Both the position numbers and the translations under genes were made by a program. 64,000 nt of DNA. It comes from Tyto alba (Eukaryota; Chordata; Aves; Strigiformes; Tytonidae). The notes under the pieces are model-generated. The model was not told the origin of the DNA. It did no database searches and saw nothing but the letters and a program-made list of their open reading frames with translations. Every line of letters begins with the position of its first letter. Position 1 is the first letter of the stretch. Below, in pieces: positions 27,216 through 41,304 of this stretch. The DNA lies in contig NW_024881327.1 of NCBI RefSeq assembly GCF_018691265.1, positions 22,065,936-22,129,935 on the forward strand, given 5' to 3'.

Positions 27216-30200
27216 TCACACAGTGATTATTCTTTGTCCAAAAAGAAAGATTTTTCAGTTCAATTCCCTCCACTCAACACTTCCTTTTTCTTTCTTCTCA
27301 TAAAAGCCACTTGAATGTGAAGTGAAGATAAGGTCTGAAAAACATCTCTAAATGGTCTCAGCTAATCCCTGATAGAAGAAAGCTGTGGGCCAAAGAAAAG
27401 TATAGGAAGATGGAGGAAACCCATGATCCATGTCAGAACTCGGTTATTTTAATAGCTATGTGTAGAAGAAAGGTAATGTTTTGTCAGCATTACTGCAGCT
27501 TTTTTATTTTTCAGCACAGATATATATTGAGCTTCTATAAATAACAGACCATTCATAGACTTTTGTTTCAACTCCTATTATAACTGTGCCTAATAGGTGT
27601 GAAAAAGGATATTATTCTGTCTTGGTTTTTATTTCTTGAGTCACAATATTTCTTATTACCATTAATTATTTCTGACCGTTTTGTCTTAATAGCTGATGCA
27701 CATTAGTAATGATCTCAGCAAAAATCTCCTTTTCTTTGGAGAATATGCTTCGCTACAATAAACCCAACTAACTGTCATTTATGCAAGACCAGAGAATGTA
27801 TACTGTTATTAATCGATGTTATGTCCTACTACTTTAAATCCATTCCATGACTTGTGCCCCCAGAGCAAAGCCAAGAGTATGCACAACAAATATGCAATTT
27901 AAGAGAGATATATCTGATTCACTATAGGAACAAAAGAAGAGGAACTAGAGTAATAAATACCTCGAAGACACAGAAGGAGCTGTTTTCATGTTGAAATTTT
28001 GCATTAGCATCTTACAATCAAAACACATAAACAGCCTCAAGTTGGTCATTAAGGCAGTATGTAACTTCTCTCATGTGTCATTGGTTAAACTATATGAATT
28101 TTTCATGTCACATAATATTATTTGTTCCTTACATTTCCTCATAGGAGTGTTGTACGCATTGTTTATATGCACACATCACAATCTTCAGTTATATGTGGTC
28201 CATAATATTTGAAGTTTATTCTCATATTTTCCATCCTCTGTGGTCATAAATACATAGTCATTGGAAGGAAAGTGGCTAAGAATAGGAACAAAAATAGGCT
28301 GCTCTGATCCACTAGTATCCACATGGATGAACATAACACTAATATATTATATACTGTTATATTGTACAAAGTAAGCTTTTAGACAATTTAATGTGGGTTG
28401 TCATTTAAGATAAAAATTATTTCTTTTTGGTGTACAATTTGTGTAAATGCCAGAACTGATCTATTTAATTCATTTGCTTGTGAGTTAAGATTCATGAGAA
28501 AGTGCATTCCCCTTACATAATGATCTTCTGTAACATCCTTACACATATTGAGTGTAATGTATATTTTTGTATATAAAGGCTTTTCTCTTTGAGTGGATGT
28601 ATCCTGCTTATTATTCAAAAGCAATGAACGCAAAGAAATATTCTCAGCCAAGTGCAAGAAGAGGCAAAAAATAGTTACTTTTGCAAAACTTTAGTTCAAC
28701 ATCACATACTTTTAAAATTGTGGTTTTGAAAAAGTAATTGAAAAATACAGGTTTTAAAACAGAATAGCATTTTAATCACAGATACATACATATGCTGTTT
28801 CAGACCTCACACTGAAGACAGAAGCATTGTTATTTGCAAACCACAGTAAATCTCTTTATGGAAAATGAGTGGAAGGTAAATTAATATCCATGTCAAAACT
28901 ACAAGTTGACAGGGCCTCTGGCTGTTCTAAAGCAGCTGAATAAGCACCTTAGCTGCTAGGGTTTTTTATCTGTTTTGTCTTCAATATAAAAACAAAGTAT
29001 AAGTTGATTTCTCTGTGTGTGCCCCTGTGTGCGTCTGAGTACACTGACAGTAGGAGTAAAGAATTGAAGATGTGCCCCTTTAAGCATCCTTCAGTTTGTA
29101 TCTTTCATAGCTCTTCATATATACTTTAATTGCCAATAATTATGGACAAATCATGCTGTAATTACAGTAGATCTCTTTAATTGCAGTGTAGTTTGGTGCT
29201 TTTATCCATTAAGGCCTGACATAATGCTAATAAGTAGAGGTAACAAAGGAAAACCCTTACCTCCATGTAGGAATAAGTTTACAGTTTTAAAATTCCATGT
29301 TTTTGAAATAGCCTTTGTTTGCTCAGTGCTGGCTAGGCACTGAGTCCATCACTAATTTCTTACTAAAATCCATCATTTGCTGATTGCTTCTATCCCCAGT
29401 GTCCACAGGTTTATTTTAGAATTGTTTCTTCTTTTGTAGTCCATGTATCCCCTTTTCTACCATCTCATATTCCATCCTTCTTATCTGTGACAGCAAAAAG
29501 AAACTTGGGAAATAAATGTTTGTCTGAGGAAAGAAAGCAGTCCCAAATATTTTTGCTTTACCTTTGTTATACTTAAGGTCTTCTATTGTTTCTTTAAGAT
29601 AGAATATCCAATAATAATAACAAAATCTACATAAGATGCTGGTCTGCCTAACTGTCCCAGGACAAGATCATCACTTCTTTCATTGGCATTCTTTAGTTTA
29701 CCCAATAATTCAGCCTGGACATTGCAAGATCTGCTTCCATATTAGCCTCATAGAAAAGAGACAAACCAAATAGTTTTCACCCAAACATCTAAGTATCCAT
29801 TTGCCTTCTTGTTTTTGAAATTTTTGAAATAATTAATGATGTCCTGTCAAGAACTCAGACATACATAAGTATATCAGCTGTGTAAGGAATACAATCAAGT
29901 CCAACATCAATAGAATTACCCAGAAACCCTAAGGCAAAAAATTGCTCCAAGGAATTTAGGAAGAAACAGGATCCTGACCAAAGGAATAGAATCCCACTGA
30001 CTTCAGTTTGTATCTTTTTTCAAATGGAAACCAAGTTCATTTTTCAGCTGATCACTATAGATCTCAGGCATGCTCTGATCACTTACCTAGCCATGTACTA
30101 AAAGAGAGATATAGATAATAGGGAAGGGTCCATTCTTTTTTTCGTTAAATTATGCAATGACTGTAGGCTGAGATTATATTGCAACTACTTTATATACTGT

Positions 30201-33200
30201 GGAGTAAATAAAGAGAAAACACAAAAGCCAAAATATACAACATAAGCAGAATCAGGGGGAAATTTTTCCTTTTTGGTTGCTTTGTTTTGTTTTCTTTCCC
30301 TAGTGAGAATTTCCCCAGACTGAACACTCCATAGTATTAATCTTGTGCCTGGAGAGACCCCAACATTTTTATCATTGTCATAATAATAAGTTTGAACCAT
30401 CACAGATGTTAGTATAAGTTTCAGAGCTAGGCCATGAGTGAGATAAAGATGGAAGACAAGAATACTAAAATTTGCTCATCAGTGCTTGTTTGAGTGACAG
30501 AAGGCAAGAAAAATGAAGAAATATGGAGAATGTCAGTAGAAAATCTCCTATTTTCCTCTGAAATTGCCATGATTCAGACCATAAAGGTGGAGGTAGCAAT
30601 GCCTCAGGTATTGTGGAATGAAGAGAAGTGTTTATTTTATTTATTTATACATTCTCCCCTTCAATTTCCCATTCTAGAATTTGTTTAACTGAAGACCATA
30701 ACATGTATTATTTCTTACAAGTGCAACAGCAGAAAGACTTACTATCAGAAAAGCCTTTTCTGGCAAATATAGGCTCAGAGCTGGTCTGAAATGTACAATT
30801 CTTAAGTATTAATATTGATGGATCCAAAATACCACATAATTTTACCATAGAGCTGAGAGTCAGATATTGCAATTCTTAGAGAAATAAGACTCTCATTGAC
30901 ATCCACAGAGTTTTGCTTGAGGTCATAATGCAGATTAGACTCTAAATCACAGTGCAGCTGTCAGACTAAGCCAGAAACACTTTCAACACATCACTTCTTG
31001 CTCACTCTATTTTAAAAACAGTGGGTCTCACCCATCTGCTGTTTAGCAATTTTTTTTTTTTTTTTAAATAAATGCAAACATAACTGATTGAGACATCTGT
31101 ATCTCAATTCAAGGGATATGAATATGACATAATATTCAATGAGTTTCCTTAATCACGTTATTTTATTTTGTAGACAGTTTTTGTAGCCTCTCTAGCTAAA
31201 ATAGTAGAAGGAGCTTATTGTTTCAAAATTAATCTCCTGATGATGTTTTAAAGTATTTTAACAGAGTTTAAATGATAAGAAATCCCCAACTTTATTTCTG
31301 CTTTCTTCTCTTCATACCATGTATCTTTTTTAGTGTGCTTTTTGTCTTGCAAGTGTAATTGAAGAAGGAAGCAAAAGTACAACTAAATTAGTTAATAGAA
31401 AGCCTAAGCGCTAGGAACAATATGAAAAATAAAAAGGGATTACTTTAAACAACACTCATGATGACATGTTTATTAATACAGCACAAGCACTTACAGAGCA
31501 ATATATTAGGTTCTTACAATAACATAATGGACCACAAATAATTGGAAGAAATTGTGAGCTTTAAGCTAGATAGAGAGAGAAACTTGTAAACAAAGGTTTC
31601 GAGAGCAGAAATGTCTGTCAGAGAGGTAAAAAGAGAGCAGTCTAACAGAGCGGAAATACAGATGAAAGATCAGTTCTGAGCTGGAGAGAGCTGAAGGAGG
31701 GAAGACAGGAGAGCTCAGCTCTGCCACACAGACAGTGAAAGAGCAGGGGGGAATAAATGTTGCTGAAAGATGCTAAACAGGAACCAATAAATTTGGGACA
31801 TTTTGTAAAACCCAGCATATAAGGATTTTAATTTTATATTTATTTTTTAATGTACACTGCAGTCCTGGAGCTACAGTTAGTTGCTTATGAGACACCTCTT
31901 TTGCATGCACAAATACTGAATAAGATAATGCTTAAGTAAATGTCTGATGCTATGGAAGGGATTACGCATGTTAGTAAAATTCTTAAAATTGTGTCTTTAC
32001 TTGTGCAGAGAGAGTGGTAAGAGCTTAAAAGATACCGAAAAATGATGGCTAGCTTGTTTCCACTGTGGAAATTCACACTCATGACAACCAGATTAAAGTA
32101 ATGCCTATAATGATAAAAAAAAAAAGGCAAGTGGGAAAAGTAGTGCTATATACTTATCTTTAAGTCTCATGCAGCTCAAAATAGAGCTAGGGAGTTCTCT
32201 GAAATTCTCCATGAGAATCAGGGATCATCTGTAAAATAACTCTCAGCAACTACCTGTACCTGTGTTTAGCATAGCAAATGGAATGGGAAGAGAACTTATT
32301 CTAAAAAGAGGAGTAGAGGTTGCCCATACACAATAAAGTAGACATGCAGCAGTATTTACAGTGTTTTCTACTATATATGATATACAAATTAATTGGAAGT
32401 ATTTGCAACTCTCTTCTAATATGAGTTAATGAATTAATCAGAATAGTTCACAAGATTTTAATTACATAGGCTAAATGTCAAGATTTTAAATAGGGAAATT
32501 AGATGTTTTCATAAATTAATAATTTTGTGAATTTTGTATGCATGCGAATCAGACAATTAGGATTTTTTAAGATAACTTAGTTAAAATTAAAAACTACATG
32601 AAAGTCTCCTTAGACATCTTTAATAACCTGACCTAGTTATGAATAATTGCTGTTGACACAGCATTTACACATGTCCTTACACTGTGTCATTTTCTCAAAT
32701 GCAAACAAGACACCTGCTGACTATTAGCTTCAGGAAGCATGTCAAATATAAATCAGCAAGTAATTATCCCTACCACGCATGCGGAACTCCATTAAACTTT
32801 AAAATAGTCTTTCTAGACATTTTTTATACATAAGGGAGAAAATAAAGATGAGACATTCATGTTATACATACAAAAGAAACCATTCCCTTTCAAGAAGCAT
32901 GAGTAATTTCAACATCATAATGACAGCTTTTGATATTTTTTTTTTTCACACACAGTTTACATTGAACAGGCTTATCCATACACCTTTAAAGAGTTTTCTG
33001 TGTTTCAAATTATGTAGAGTTACGGATTATTTCATCACAGAGCTTCTGAATATCTATGATTGCTCATATTATAACATGGGTTTAATTTCTTCCTTTTCAG
33101 AAACTGAATTTAACCCTGTCATATTCCAGGGAATTATTGAAAGAAAATAAGGACAGACACAGTGGTGACTATTCGAAGAGAGAAAGCATGGATAGATTTG

Positions 33201-34035
33201 AAGGAAGAAGATGGGAGCAACAAGTTGTCCAAGAAAAGAGAATAAATACTTGCTGTAAAACTAATTCTGTATATGTTAAAAAGGGTGAAGTATATGTATA
33301 AGAATTGAAAACTTTAGACTCTAACAGTGTGTAAAATTAGCACTTTTGCAAGATCTGGACCTCAGTCAGTATTCTGCCCTTACTCAGTCTTGCCAACAGA
33401 GTGGAAATTAGGCTGTGAATTTGAAACCCTCAGAGATGATTTTCTGACTGGATTCTCCAGTCTCTTGGAAATTCTATGAAAAACACAAGGCAACCAACAG
33501 CCAGCAGCATATAGCCCCAGCTCCTACCGTGTTTGTAGGGACACTATCTTATTCAGTGGTATCATATTTTCTCAGAGAATTTACTGGCCAGGATTTTCAC
33601 TTGAAACTCATTTTCTGATTCCCATTTATTTTGCTGTAGCTAGAAATATAGGGACTAAGGAACACAAGAGATAACAAGATTACTTTCAAACATGCTAGTC
33701 TTGACCCTGGAACTGGATAACTAAATCAGTCATCTGCAGATATTCAAGGTTATTAGCTTAAAAACAGCAGTATTTTGAATCAAGATGACCATTTTTTAGG
33801 CTAACGGAAGAAAATGTCCTTTTCTTACATATAGAACCTGTGGTGAGGCAACTGTGGTTCATATAGTGACAACTGTCTTACTACAGGCATAATTATATAT
33901 TGTGCTAAATTTAAACTTTTCCTTAATGAAATGCTGGTAATATTAAATTTGACTTTAATACAATCTGCAGTTAGGAAAATAATTGCTGTCTGATCAGTTT
34001 TATCAACTACAAACAGAAAACTGGTTTTGCTGTTT

Positions 34036-34056
34036 GGGGGCGGGGGGGGGGGGTGG
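34036..34056 (+). repeat. G-run with one C interruption
   Basis: Five G, one C, then twelve G, followed by TGGTGG. This is the longest G tract seen in the window and stands alone in AT-rich sequence. It could form a G-quadruplex. Confidence 0.85.
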
Positions 34057-37000
34057 TGGTGCTGGAGAAGAAGTCACATTTTTTTAAACAAAGTGTACAA
34101 GTGTATGTGCAGTTTAGTCTTGCTCCAGAAGCTATTTTTTGGAACTGTCTGTATTCAGATACTATAGCTTTTACTACTGGGCTTTTAATTGCACTTGTAG
34201 TGTAGCTGTCCAGCAGGCAGCTTTTTAAAAAGAAGTCAGGCAACAGCTAGGGTGACTATGAGCCAAAAACACATAGTTTACTCTGGTGGGAGCTACACTG
34301 GTAATTCCATTTGTGGAGAATTTTATTTGGATATTAACTCTAAGTAAGAACGTATTGGAATGCTGAAATCAATCTTTCTGAGATGTAAGTGGAAACTGCA
34401 CTGTCTTGGAGGCAGAATTTTAATTCTATCATTTCTCCTTCCTTTAGGAGATTTCTCAGGGATATAAGGCTGTTTCCAAAATATTCTAAAAATAAATAAA
34501 TCAAATTCTCTCTACCTTGTAGGACTTTACACTTCTTTGCATCTAATCATGTTTTCCTCCTCCCCCTCCCAGATAACTTTGTGAATTCACTTTAAGAACG
34601 TTCAGTGATAATGTTACTGTGGTGACTGTCAGTTGTCCTATCAGTGGTAAATTCTTTCGTTACTGGCAGTTGTGTGACCAAATAATGTACATCTTTAACA
34701 CGAACCGCTACTTCTTTAAAATCTATGTAACTTCAGGACTGCAAAATAGTGGAACCATGACAGGCTTAGAATTTTCAAAATTAGATTGTAGTTACTTAGG
34801 ATCTTCCCCTTTTTAATTTTTAGTTTAAAAATTACTGCTATGCCTCAATTTAATTCACCAATAAAATGTTAGGTAACAAACACCCTGTATGCTCTGACCT
34901 AAATCCATAAAAGTGCTTCATCAGGGTTTGGACAGAACCCAAGACCAGTTGTATTAACATTGTAGGTAACACTTTACAATTTTCAGGCCCAAAGGATTTT
35001 TGGTGCTTTCCATTTCCTTTTTCTCTCAAGTTAACACATTAATTGGAAATTAGCTGCAATGGATAAAACACAGACTACACAACATACTTGATTGGAGCCC
35101 CACCCCTCCAAAAAAGCTCACATTGATTTTCCTCAATAAAACCTAAAGATACAGTTATTGAAACAAAGTTATCTATGGACTTCAAGTTCAGGAGGTTCAG
35201 GTATGTCAGTCGCTGTTAAGTATTAATAATACAAAGAGTAATAGTGAGACATCAAAAGTGATATTCCACCTCTGATACTATTACTTAGCAAAGATGCCAG
35301 GAGTCTCTCCTGTATCCTTTGCTACTTTTTGCTTTCTTCTACTATGGATGAAATGAAGAACATGCACACTGTAATTCTCACTCCTATTGTCATTCACAAT
35401 TAATTAATTGAATCATTTTTGTGTTGCAAAATACAGAACATGTGAGGTTGTGTTAGTTGCTCATATCTCTGAAGATAACCCCTATGGACATATTAATCTG
35501 AAAATTCCTATGTGGATATACATGAGTTAGATAAAGACGGTGGGATAAGCTTACCACAGACCAAATATCCTGCTTTGCAGAAGTTATATTTTACAGATGT
35601 AATCTGCCAGCTTTAAGGGTTTAATCCTACACATGAGACATTCTGACCATTGGTTGTATAAGCACAAGATAAAATCAGATGAGCTGCAAAGGGGCCACAG
35701 CAAAGCTTGAGGCTGCATTAATGGTAAAACGCTGCTACATAAATGTCAGCTTGTTCCCATCTAGTGACAGATGCTAAGGCTGAAGGCTAAAGATGAGAGA
35801 GCAGAGTTTAGTCCTTGCTCAAAATGATACTTGAGCCCACCTCTCTCCTGGTACACTGATCACCCTCATCTCCCCTGTGTCAACCAGAAATGAGTCCAGA
35901 AGTCTGAATAACTTCTACTGTAACTCCTCAATACTTTGGTCCTTGTCCAGTGCTTACACACACCTGTGAAAACAATGACGCTGATGCTCACATCTCCTTC
36001 TCTCCCTATTGCATACAGCACAAGGACTAACATTAATATTTATATTCTTTTTTTTTTTTTTTCATTTTATTTTATGCAGAGACATTTATACTGAGCAGTT
36101 CCTGTATTTTGGCATTCTTACTAATGTTTGCATTAAATCTGGCATGCTGAGTATCTGTTTAACATTAAGCATGAATGCCTTCCTTTGAAAGGAATTTCTC
36201 TTTAATTTTTACGCTCTTTTTTAGAAGAGCTCTCAAAAGCCCTAGGCCAAACAGCCATTTTTAATTTTCATGAATAAGGTATCTCAAATAAGGGGATCCC
36301 AAGGCCCCCTGGCTGCTTTTGAATTCTGCATAAATGTTAGAAGAATTTGAACTCTGCTTACGAAGCACTGTGTCTAGTGGATGTTTCTTTTTGGGGAAAA
36401 TCCTACAAATGCTATGAGGAAAACAATTCTGAAAAAATTCAAAATTGCTGTGTATGGGTGTGTAGCTGTACCTATATTAATTTCACTTAATTCACAATAC
36501 AAAGTCTTGTTATTTTTCCTGCCATTTTATCTTATTCCAACTGTCATTATAGTATAAAAATTTAAGCACTTGCTCTCAATAAAATTAGATTATTAAGAAG
36601 TTTCTGTTACTGCATCCAGCACAAATTGAACATGACAGAAACATTCAAACCCATTAGAATGTGACTTAATTATTAAAATCTTAAACTCTATTGTTTGGAA
36701 CCTTACATTTACAGTTGTTACTATCTCTTTTATTCAGGGTTCAGAAAAAAAAAATATGAAATTAAATAAAATCTAAGAAGTAAGTATGAACTAAGTTGTT
36801 ATCACAAAATATTCAGAATTCAATTTAGTAAAAAAGCCTTATTTCTGCTAAGAGATAAAAAGAAAGCAAACCACAATTTGCACGTCAAGAGCCAGTAAAC
36901 TTATTTGTTCCTAGTGACTGAAAATGATTTTTCCTTTCAAACATCTTCAGTGTGACTTTCAGCCAGTAATCTCTTCTGAAATTTTTTCCACTAGCATCTA

Positions 37001-37435
37001 AAAACTGCATCTTCACCAAGCTTCAGGACTACTACACCAGCCTCCATTTTTTCAACGTCACCTGCCTTTAGCATTACATCCTCAAAATAGTGCTCTTCAT
37101 GCTTCAGTTCTGTGATATGCAATGAATTTTTTTCTCCCTTACTCTATAAGACCACTGACTAATATATAAAGTCCATTCATTTCTCTTCCAAAAGTGTTTT
37201 CCCAATACCATGTTTGATTCTCCCCTAAGGAAATACATAGTACACTGTTATCTTCACAATTTTAAAGTTCCTAAATAAAAAGATAGTTACATACACTTTC
37301 TCCACTTTGGACACTGTTGATAATCACCTTAAAAACACACTATGAAGATAAATCTTACATGAGCAAAGAAGTTTGAGATCAGACCTGACATAAAATTGTT
37401 CTCCTAGTCCACAGTGTTTTCTGTGATTTTATTTA

Positions 37436-37456
37436 TTTTTTTTTTTTTTTTTTTTT
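37436..37456 (+). repeat. Poly-T run
   Basis: Twenty-one T residues, preceded by TTTTATTTA. On the minus strand this gives a poly-A stretch with AAATAAATAAAA just downstream, which might end a transcript of the minus-strand gene. Confidence 0.9.
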
Positions 37457-37641
37457 GAGCATTTTCAGCATCAAGGAAAGGCTTATCCACTAAAGAACCA
37501 TGAACCCCGTCTAAGGTCAGAGGATGTAAAAAATCCATGATGAAGTCCTGTTGTCTAAAACTTTTGCTGTAGGGTTAAAACTTGTGTCTTGCACAATTTA
37601 GGTGAATACCAAGGCCATCAAGTTCTGTTCTCATACTGTGG

Positions 37642-37667
37642 TCATATTGTCTTGTGTGACAATATGA
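37642..37667. repeat. Perfect 10-bp inverted repeat
   Basis: TCATATTGTC, a six-base loop (TTGTGT), then GACAATATGA. It lies about 1.0 kb beyond the stop codon of the proposed minus-strand gene, so it could be in its 3' UTR if a distal polyadenylation site is used. Confidence 0.85.
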
Positions 37668-37970
37668 ACTGTCATTTCTACCCTGGAGCCGAGGAAAAAT
37701 GCTGTCCTGATAGCTTTTTTGAAACTTACATGTGCCTTAAAAATACATAAAATGTTATTTTCTTTTTTTAATTGTTCGATTCACCTTCATAATTTCTGAA
37801 CAATTGTGAGTATTGAACTATTAAACTTTTAGGAAAAGAATAGTAAAACTGTCAAAGGAGGCAGGCATATTAGAAATTTTAACCACGTTACAGAAGGAAA
37901 CTCTCATAGTCAAAATGTTTTAACCATAAAATTTCCTTTGTAGAAAGTGTGCAACTTTTATTTCAATATC

Positions 37971-37991
37971 TTTTTTTTAAAAAAAAAAAAA
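37971..37991. repeat. T8A13 junction
   Basis: Eight T residues directly followed by thirteen A residues, a self-complementary A/T step. It is likely to be unstable in replication and to vary in length. Confidence 0.85.
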
Positions 37992-38155
37992 GTTATCTTC
38001 TAATTGTAGAATAAAAAGATTACTCAAAAATTACCTATACTGAGAAAAAAGGAGAGGGAGGAAATGTGCTGGTGGGGAACTATTAATTGAGTAGTTCAGA
38101 TCTGACAGACTTAAAATTAGTGTTGTTGTTTTTTTTGACAAAGTAGTTCTCATTC

Positions 38156-38161
38156 TTTATT
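38156..38161 (-). terminator. Candidate polyadenylation signal AATAAA
   Basis: The plus strand reads TTTATT here, so the minus strand carries AATAAA about 540 bases past the stop codon of the terminal exon. That distance would make a normal 3' UTR. No clear GU-rich element follows it. Another AATAAA-containing run lies near 37425-37437 on the same strand and could serve instead. Such hexamers are common by chance in AT-rich DNA. Confidence 0.2.
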
Positions 38162-38698
38162 GTTTTTATCAGGTTTTCAAATTTCTTACTGAAGAGAAAA
38201 ATCTTGTCTTCCTCAACATGATTAAAATGCAGCAGAAATGCAGTGAATGTAGTATAAGAACTAGCTAGGACCCTTGACAAATAGTTAGAATATCAATGAA
38301 TATTCTGCATACATTTTTGACAGCTTAAATATCAAATGGAGAAAGAGAGGAGGCAGAAATAGCAAAGCATTTAGAGAGTTAAAAGGAAATAATTATATTG
38401 AAAGTGGCAAAAATAAAAAAGTATAGTACAAAGTAACAGCTAAGTTATGAGAAGAACAGAGAACCTTGGGTTTAACCTGAGCAAGGAAATTCTTCTGATT
38501 TCCCTGAACCTATAATAAAACTACAGACTTCCACTAAGGCTAGGACCAAGACACTTTTTCCTTTTAGACTGAATGTCATGTGAAGGTTGCATACTGAATA
38601 CAAATGCTAGCTTGCTACAGCTCATGCTGCCAGAGAAATCTGAAGTTAGTTAGTGGAACGCATCCACCAGTGAACAGTACTCCTGGAGCAGGGAATCA

Positions 38699-38922
38699 TT
38701 AATCATCCACAAAAGTGCCTTCTTGCAGTTGATGAAAATCAGGTCTGCCATTCCCTGGCATCACAGGAGGCTCTGAAGGCATGTACATCCTGGAGAAGTG
38801 AAACAGGATAGAATCCGCAGAATCACCAGAAATCAAAATAACATCTCTTGCTAATATCCCACTCAAAACAGGGATCATATAGTCAATCTCTCTAGACTGG
38901 TTGTGGAACTCAACACGTATCA
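38699..38922 (-). CDS. Terminal coding exon of an unidentified minus-strand gene
   Basis: On the minus strand a pyrimidine-rich tract ending CCCTTACAG lies directly before base 38922, a strong splice acceptor. The exon starts with two bases (TG) that complete a split codon. It then runs 73 codons without a stop to TAA at 38701-38699, followed at once by TGA. The other two frames stop within the first few codons after the acceptor. The peptide begins IRVEFHNQSREIDYMIPVLS, has a hydrophobic middle (GILARDVILISGD) and a proline-rich region (MPSEPPVMPGNGRP), and ends QEGTFVDD. It has no cysteine and no membrane segment long enough to be convincing. I do not recognise the family and assign no function. 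The acceptor, phase and composition make a real exon likely, but a long chance frame in AT-rich DNA is possible. The upstream partner exon is probably 55193-55259. Confidence 0.55.
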
Positions 38923-41240
38923 CTGTAAGGGAAACAGGATATAACCGATAGAGCATCAAATAATCAGTAGCAAATAAGAATCTAACATAGATTAATCTTT
39001 AAAATAATAATTATGCTATCTAATTTCTTTTTTGCTTGCATGTTTTTTTCTGGTTCCAGCATTCAACAGTACAAGAAGGAACAGCAAACAGCAAAAAACA
39101 TGAGCTCCCATTAATACAGTGTTTCACCATGAGAATCTTGTTTGAAGAACTGCTAGGACTTTGCTTTTATATAAGCCATGAAGGGAAGAAAGAGACTCTC
39201 TAGTTTTAGGGAAGTTTGGAATTTAGAGGTATCTATTTGGACTACAAATACTTGAAAAAGGATTTTTTTTTTAGGCAAGCTTATTTCACTAGAGTGAAGG
39301 TCTTTGGATGCATGCTGTGGTTGAAAGACTTGCTTGTTCCATATTTATCTTTTGAATGGTGGTGATTCTGAGTTTGTGAATTACCTGGATCTTTTTTTCC
39401 TTATGTATCTTGCTCATGTAGCTTATTCTTTGGTAAATTCTTAAAGAACAATATTAAAATATTTGAAACAAATAACATCTGAAATATCTAGTCTCCATTT
39501 TGAATAATACATGGAAAATCTGCAGGCTAACAGCTGGAAGCATGATAAATTTAATCTGGCAACAGATCTGTGACTGACAGAAAGAGTAAACTTGACAACA
39601 AATAAAAAAAGAACAGGCTCCCTGAGTGGACCTTCTGGGACTTGCCAGAGTTTTGATAAAACTATGCCCAGAAGCCTCATTGAAGGACAACCCACCTACA
39701 CCACCTCTCAGTCACAAGAACATGCTGAGTTTCAATTACCAGCCAAGAAACTCATAAGGAATAGTCTCATCCCAACACCCTGCAGCAACCCTGCTGTGCT
39801 CTCATGGCGTGCCTGAAATTGGCTATAACACAACATTTATTTCTGCCACATGACAGCAATCAGTCTGAAACAGCAAGTGTCTTGTTAATTTGAGTCTCCG
39901 ACTTAATGATAAATCAGCAGTGTGCTTTTCATGTGTAAATATGGAACTGGGGAAGAAAATTAAATCAGTGAGGGATTTTCCATTCTTTACTTTTTTTCTA
40001 ATATTCAGGAGTTATTCTCTCAAGAAGACAAATTTTTTTCATACATGCAAAAAAAATTCCACATCATCAGAGTCCTAATGTGCAATACAGTACAGCAGTA
40101 AATATGCAAAAAAACCCCCACCCTCTGTACCCTGTGAATGCCTAAGAGCTAGCTGTAGTCCCTTGTCAGTAGAGCACAGGAGCCTTCCTGCAAAGCATTT
40201 TTTTTATATTGAGAGCCTGAGAATACTGAATGGTGGCAGCTGATACAGCATCCTTCCCTAGCACACTCACAGGCATTTTGGAAGTAGCTGTGGGCACTCA
40301 GGGTGAGGCTGTGAGCAGCCAAGAAAAAAGTTGGATTTGCAACTCCTTTTCAGCCCTGCGGTGCTGCCCTGTTCATAGTGACAGACGTGCTGCCTTATTG
40401 ACCATCCCCTGTTTTCACATTTGACTTCTGGGCAGAACTAAGTCCCTCTAGTGACTGGTATTTTTTTCTCAGATATCTGTCTTCCAACAACCACCTGCAC
40501 AGTGTCCACAACAGATCCAAGCAATGGAGGCACCTGCCAGGGCAGACGTCAGGTGGCCCCAGTGAGGGGTGCAAGGCTGCAGAAGGCCAGGGACTGGGCG
40601 CTAGATTCCCCTGTTTGTATTATCAGACTCTGAATTGGTTGATAAAGGGACAACTGAGAGAAAGCTCAGGGCAGTACTGCAGAAGTAGCTTCTTTGCTCT
40701 GTAAAAGAACAGTTTTGTACTATTACGTTTGCATTAAGCCATCTTTGGGTCAGATCTGCAGTGTGTAGTAGCACAGTGCTCCTTTTCTCCAACAGCTAAA
40801 CAAAAATACCCTTTATTTTTGTCCTTGGTAATCTGAGTAGAGGATTCATTACCTCTGGTTTTGAACTACAGGAAATGCCATTTCCACTTGAATAAACTTT
40901 ATTGAAACACCCATTTTTTCCATTATGCCTTTTCAGATTAGACTTCTCTTTCTTTATAGATGGAATATTTCAAAGTCAGTTTTTCTCCCTGTCTCCTAAA
41001 ATATCCTTCTGGTCTATCTCTAAACAATTAAATGTTCCATGTACCATTAGTCACTGTTAAATTACTGCCAAATACAGTCTTTTTGGTGTGGGTAGGTAGT
41101 TTAGTTTTCTTGTTTTAATATAAAGATGATTTGGAGATAAGAGTCTAACAGAAGCACGGGTAGATTCATATTTCCTCCAGTTATATCTATGTGAACTTTA
41201 ATATTTTAAAGTTATTTTCTCTATAGCAATCTGTTTATGG

Positions 41241-41304
41241 AAAAAAACAAAACAAAAACAAAAACAAAAAAAAAAAAAAAACAAAAAAAACAAAAAAAAA
41301 AACA
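41241..41304 (+). repeat. A-rich (AAAAC)n tract
   Basis: Sixty-four bases of A runs interrupted only by single C residues every five to fifteen bases. On the minus strand it creates a spurious phenylalanine-rich open frame. Confidence 0.95.

Larger units (their letters stand above)
18577..38155. other. AT-rich non-coding sequence
   Basis: No supported gene in almost 20 kb. It holds purine-rich stretches (about 19190-19330, 21000-21420, 25050-26080, 31560-31770), simple repeats and a G-run at 34036. If the minus-strand gene ends near 38150, this is sequence downstream of it. No interspersed repeat was recognised here, which is notable for its length, though old diverged copies would escape me. 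Confidence 0.5.

Noticed and set aside
33103..33150. Strong plus-strand acceptor (TTTCTTCCTTTTCAG) followed by a short frame
   Set aside because: Only 15 codons follow before a stop, and no upstream exon was found.
40130..40620. GC-richer patch suggesting an exon or CpG island
   Set aside because: Frames are short and unsupported on both strands, CpG is not enriched, and no convincing splice pair bounds it.
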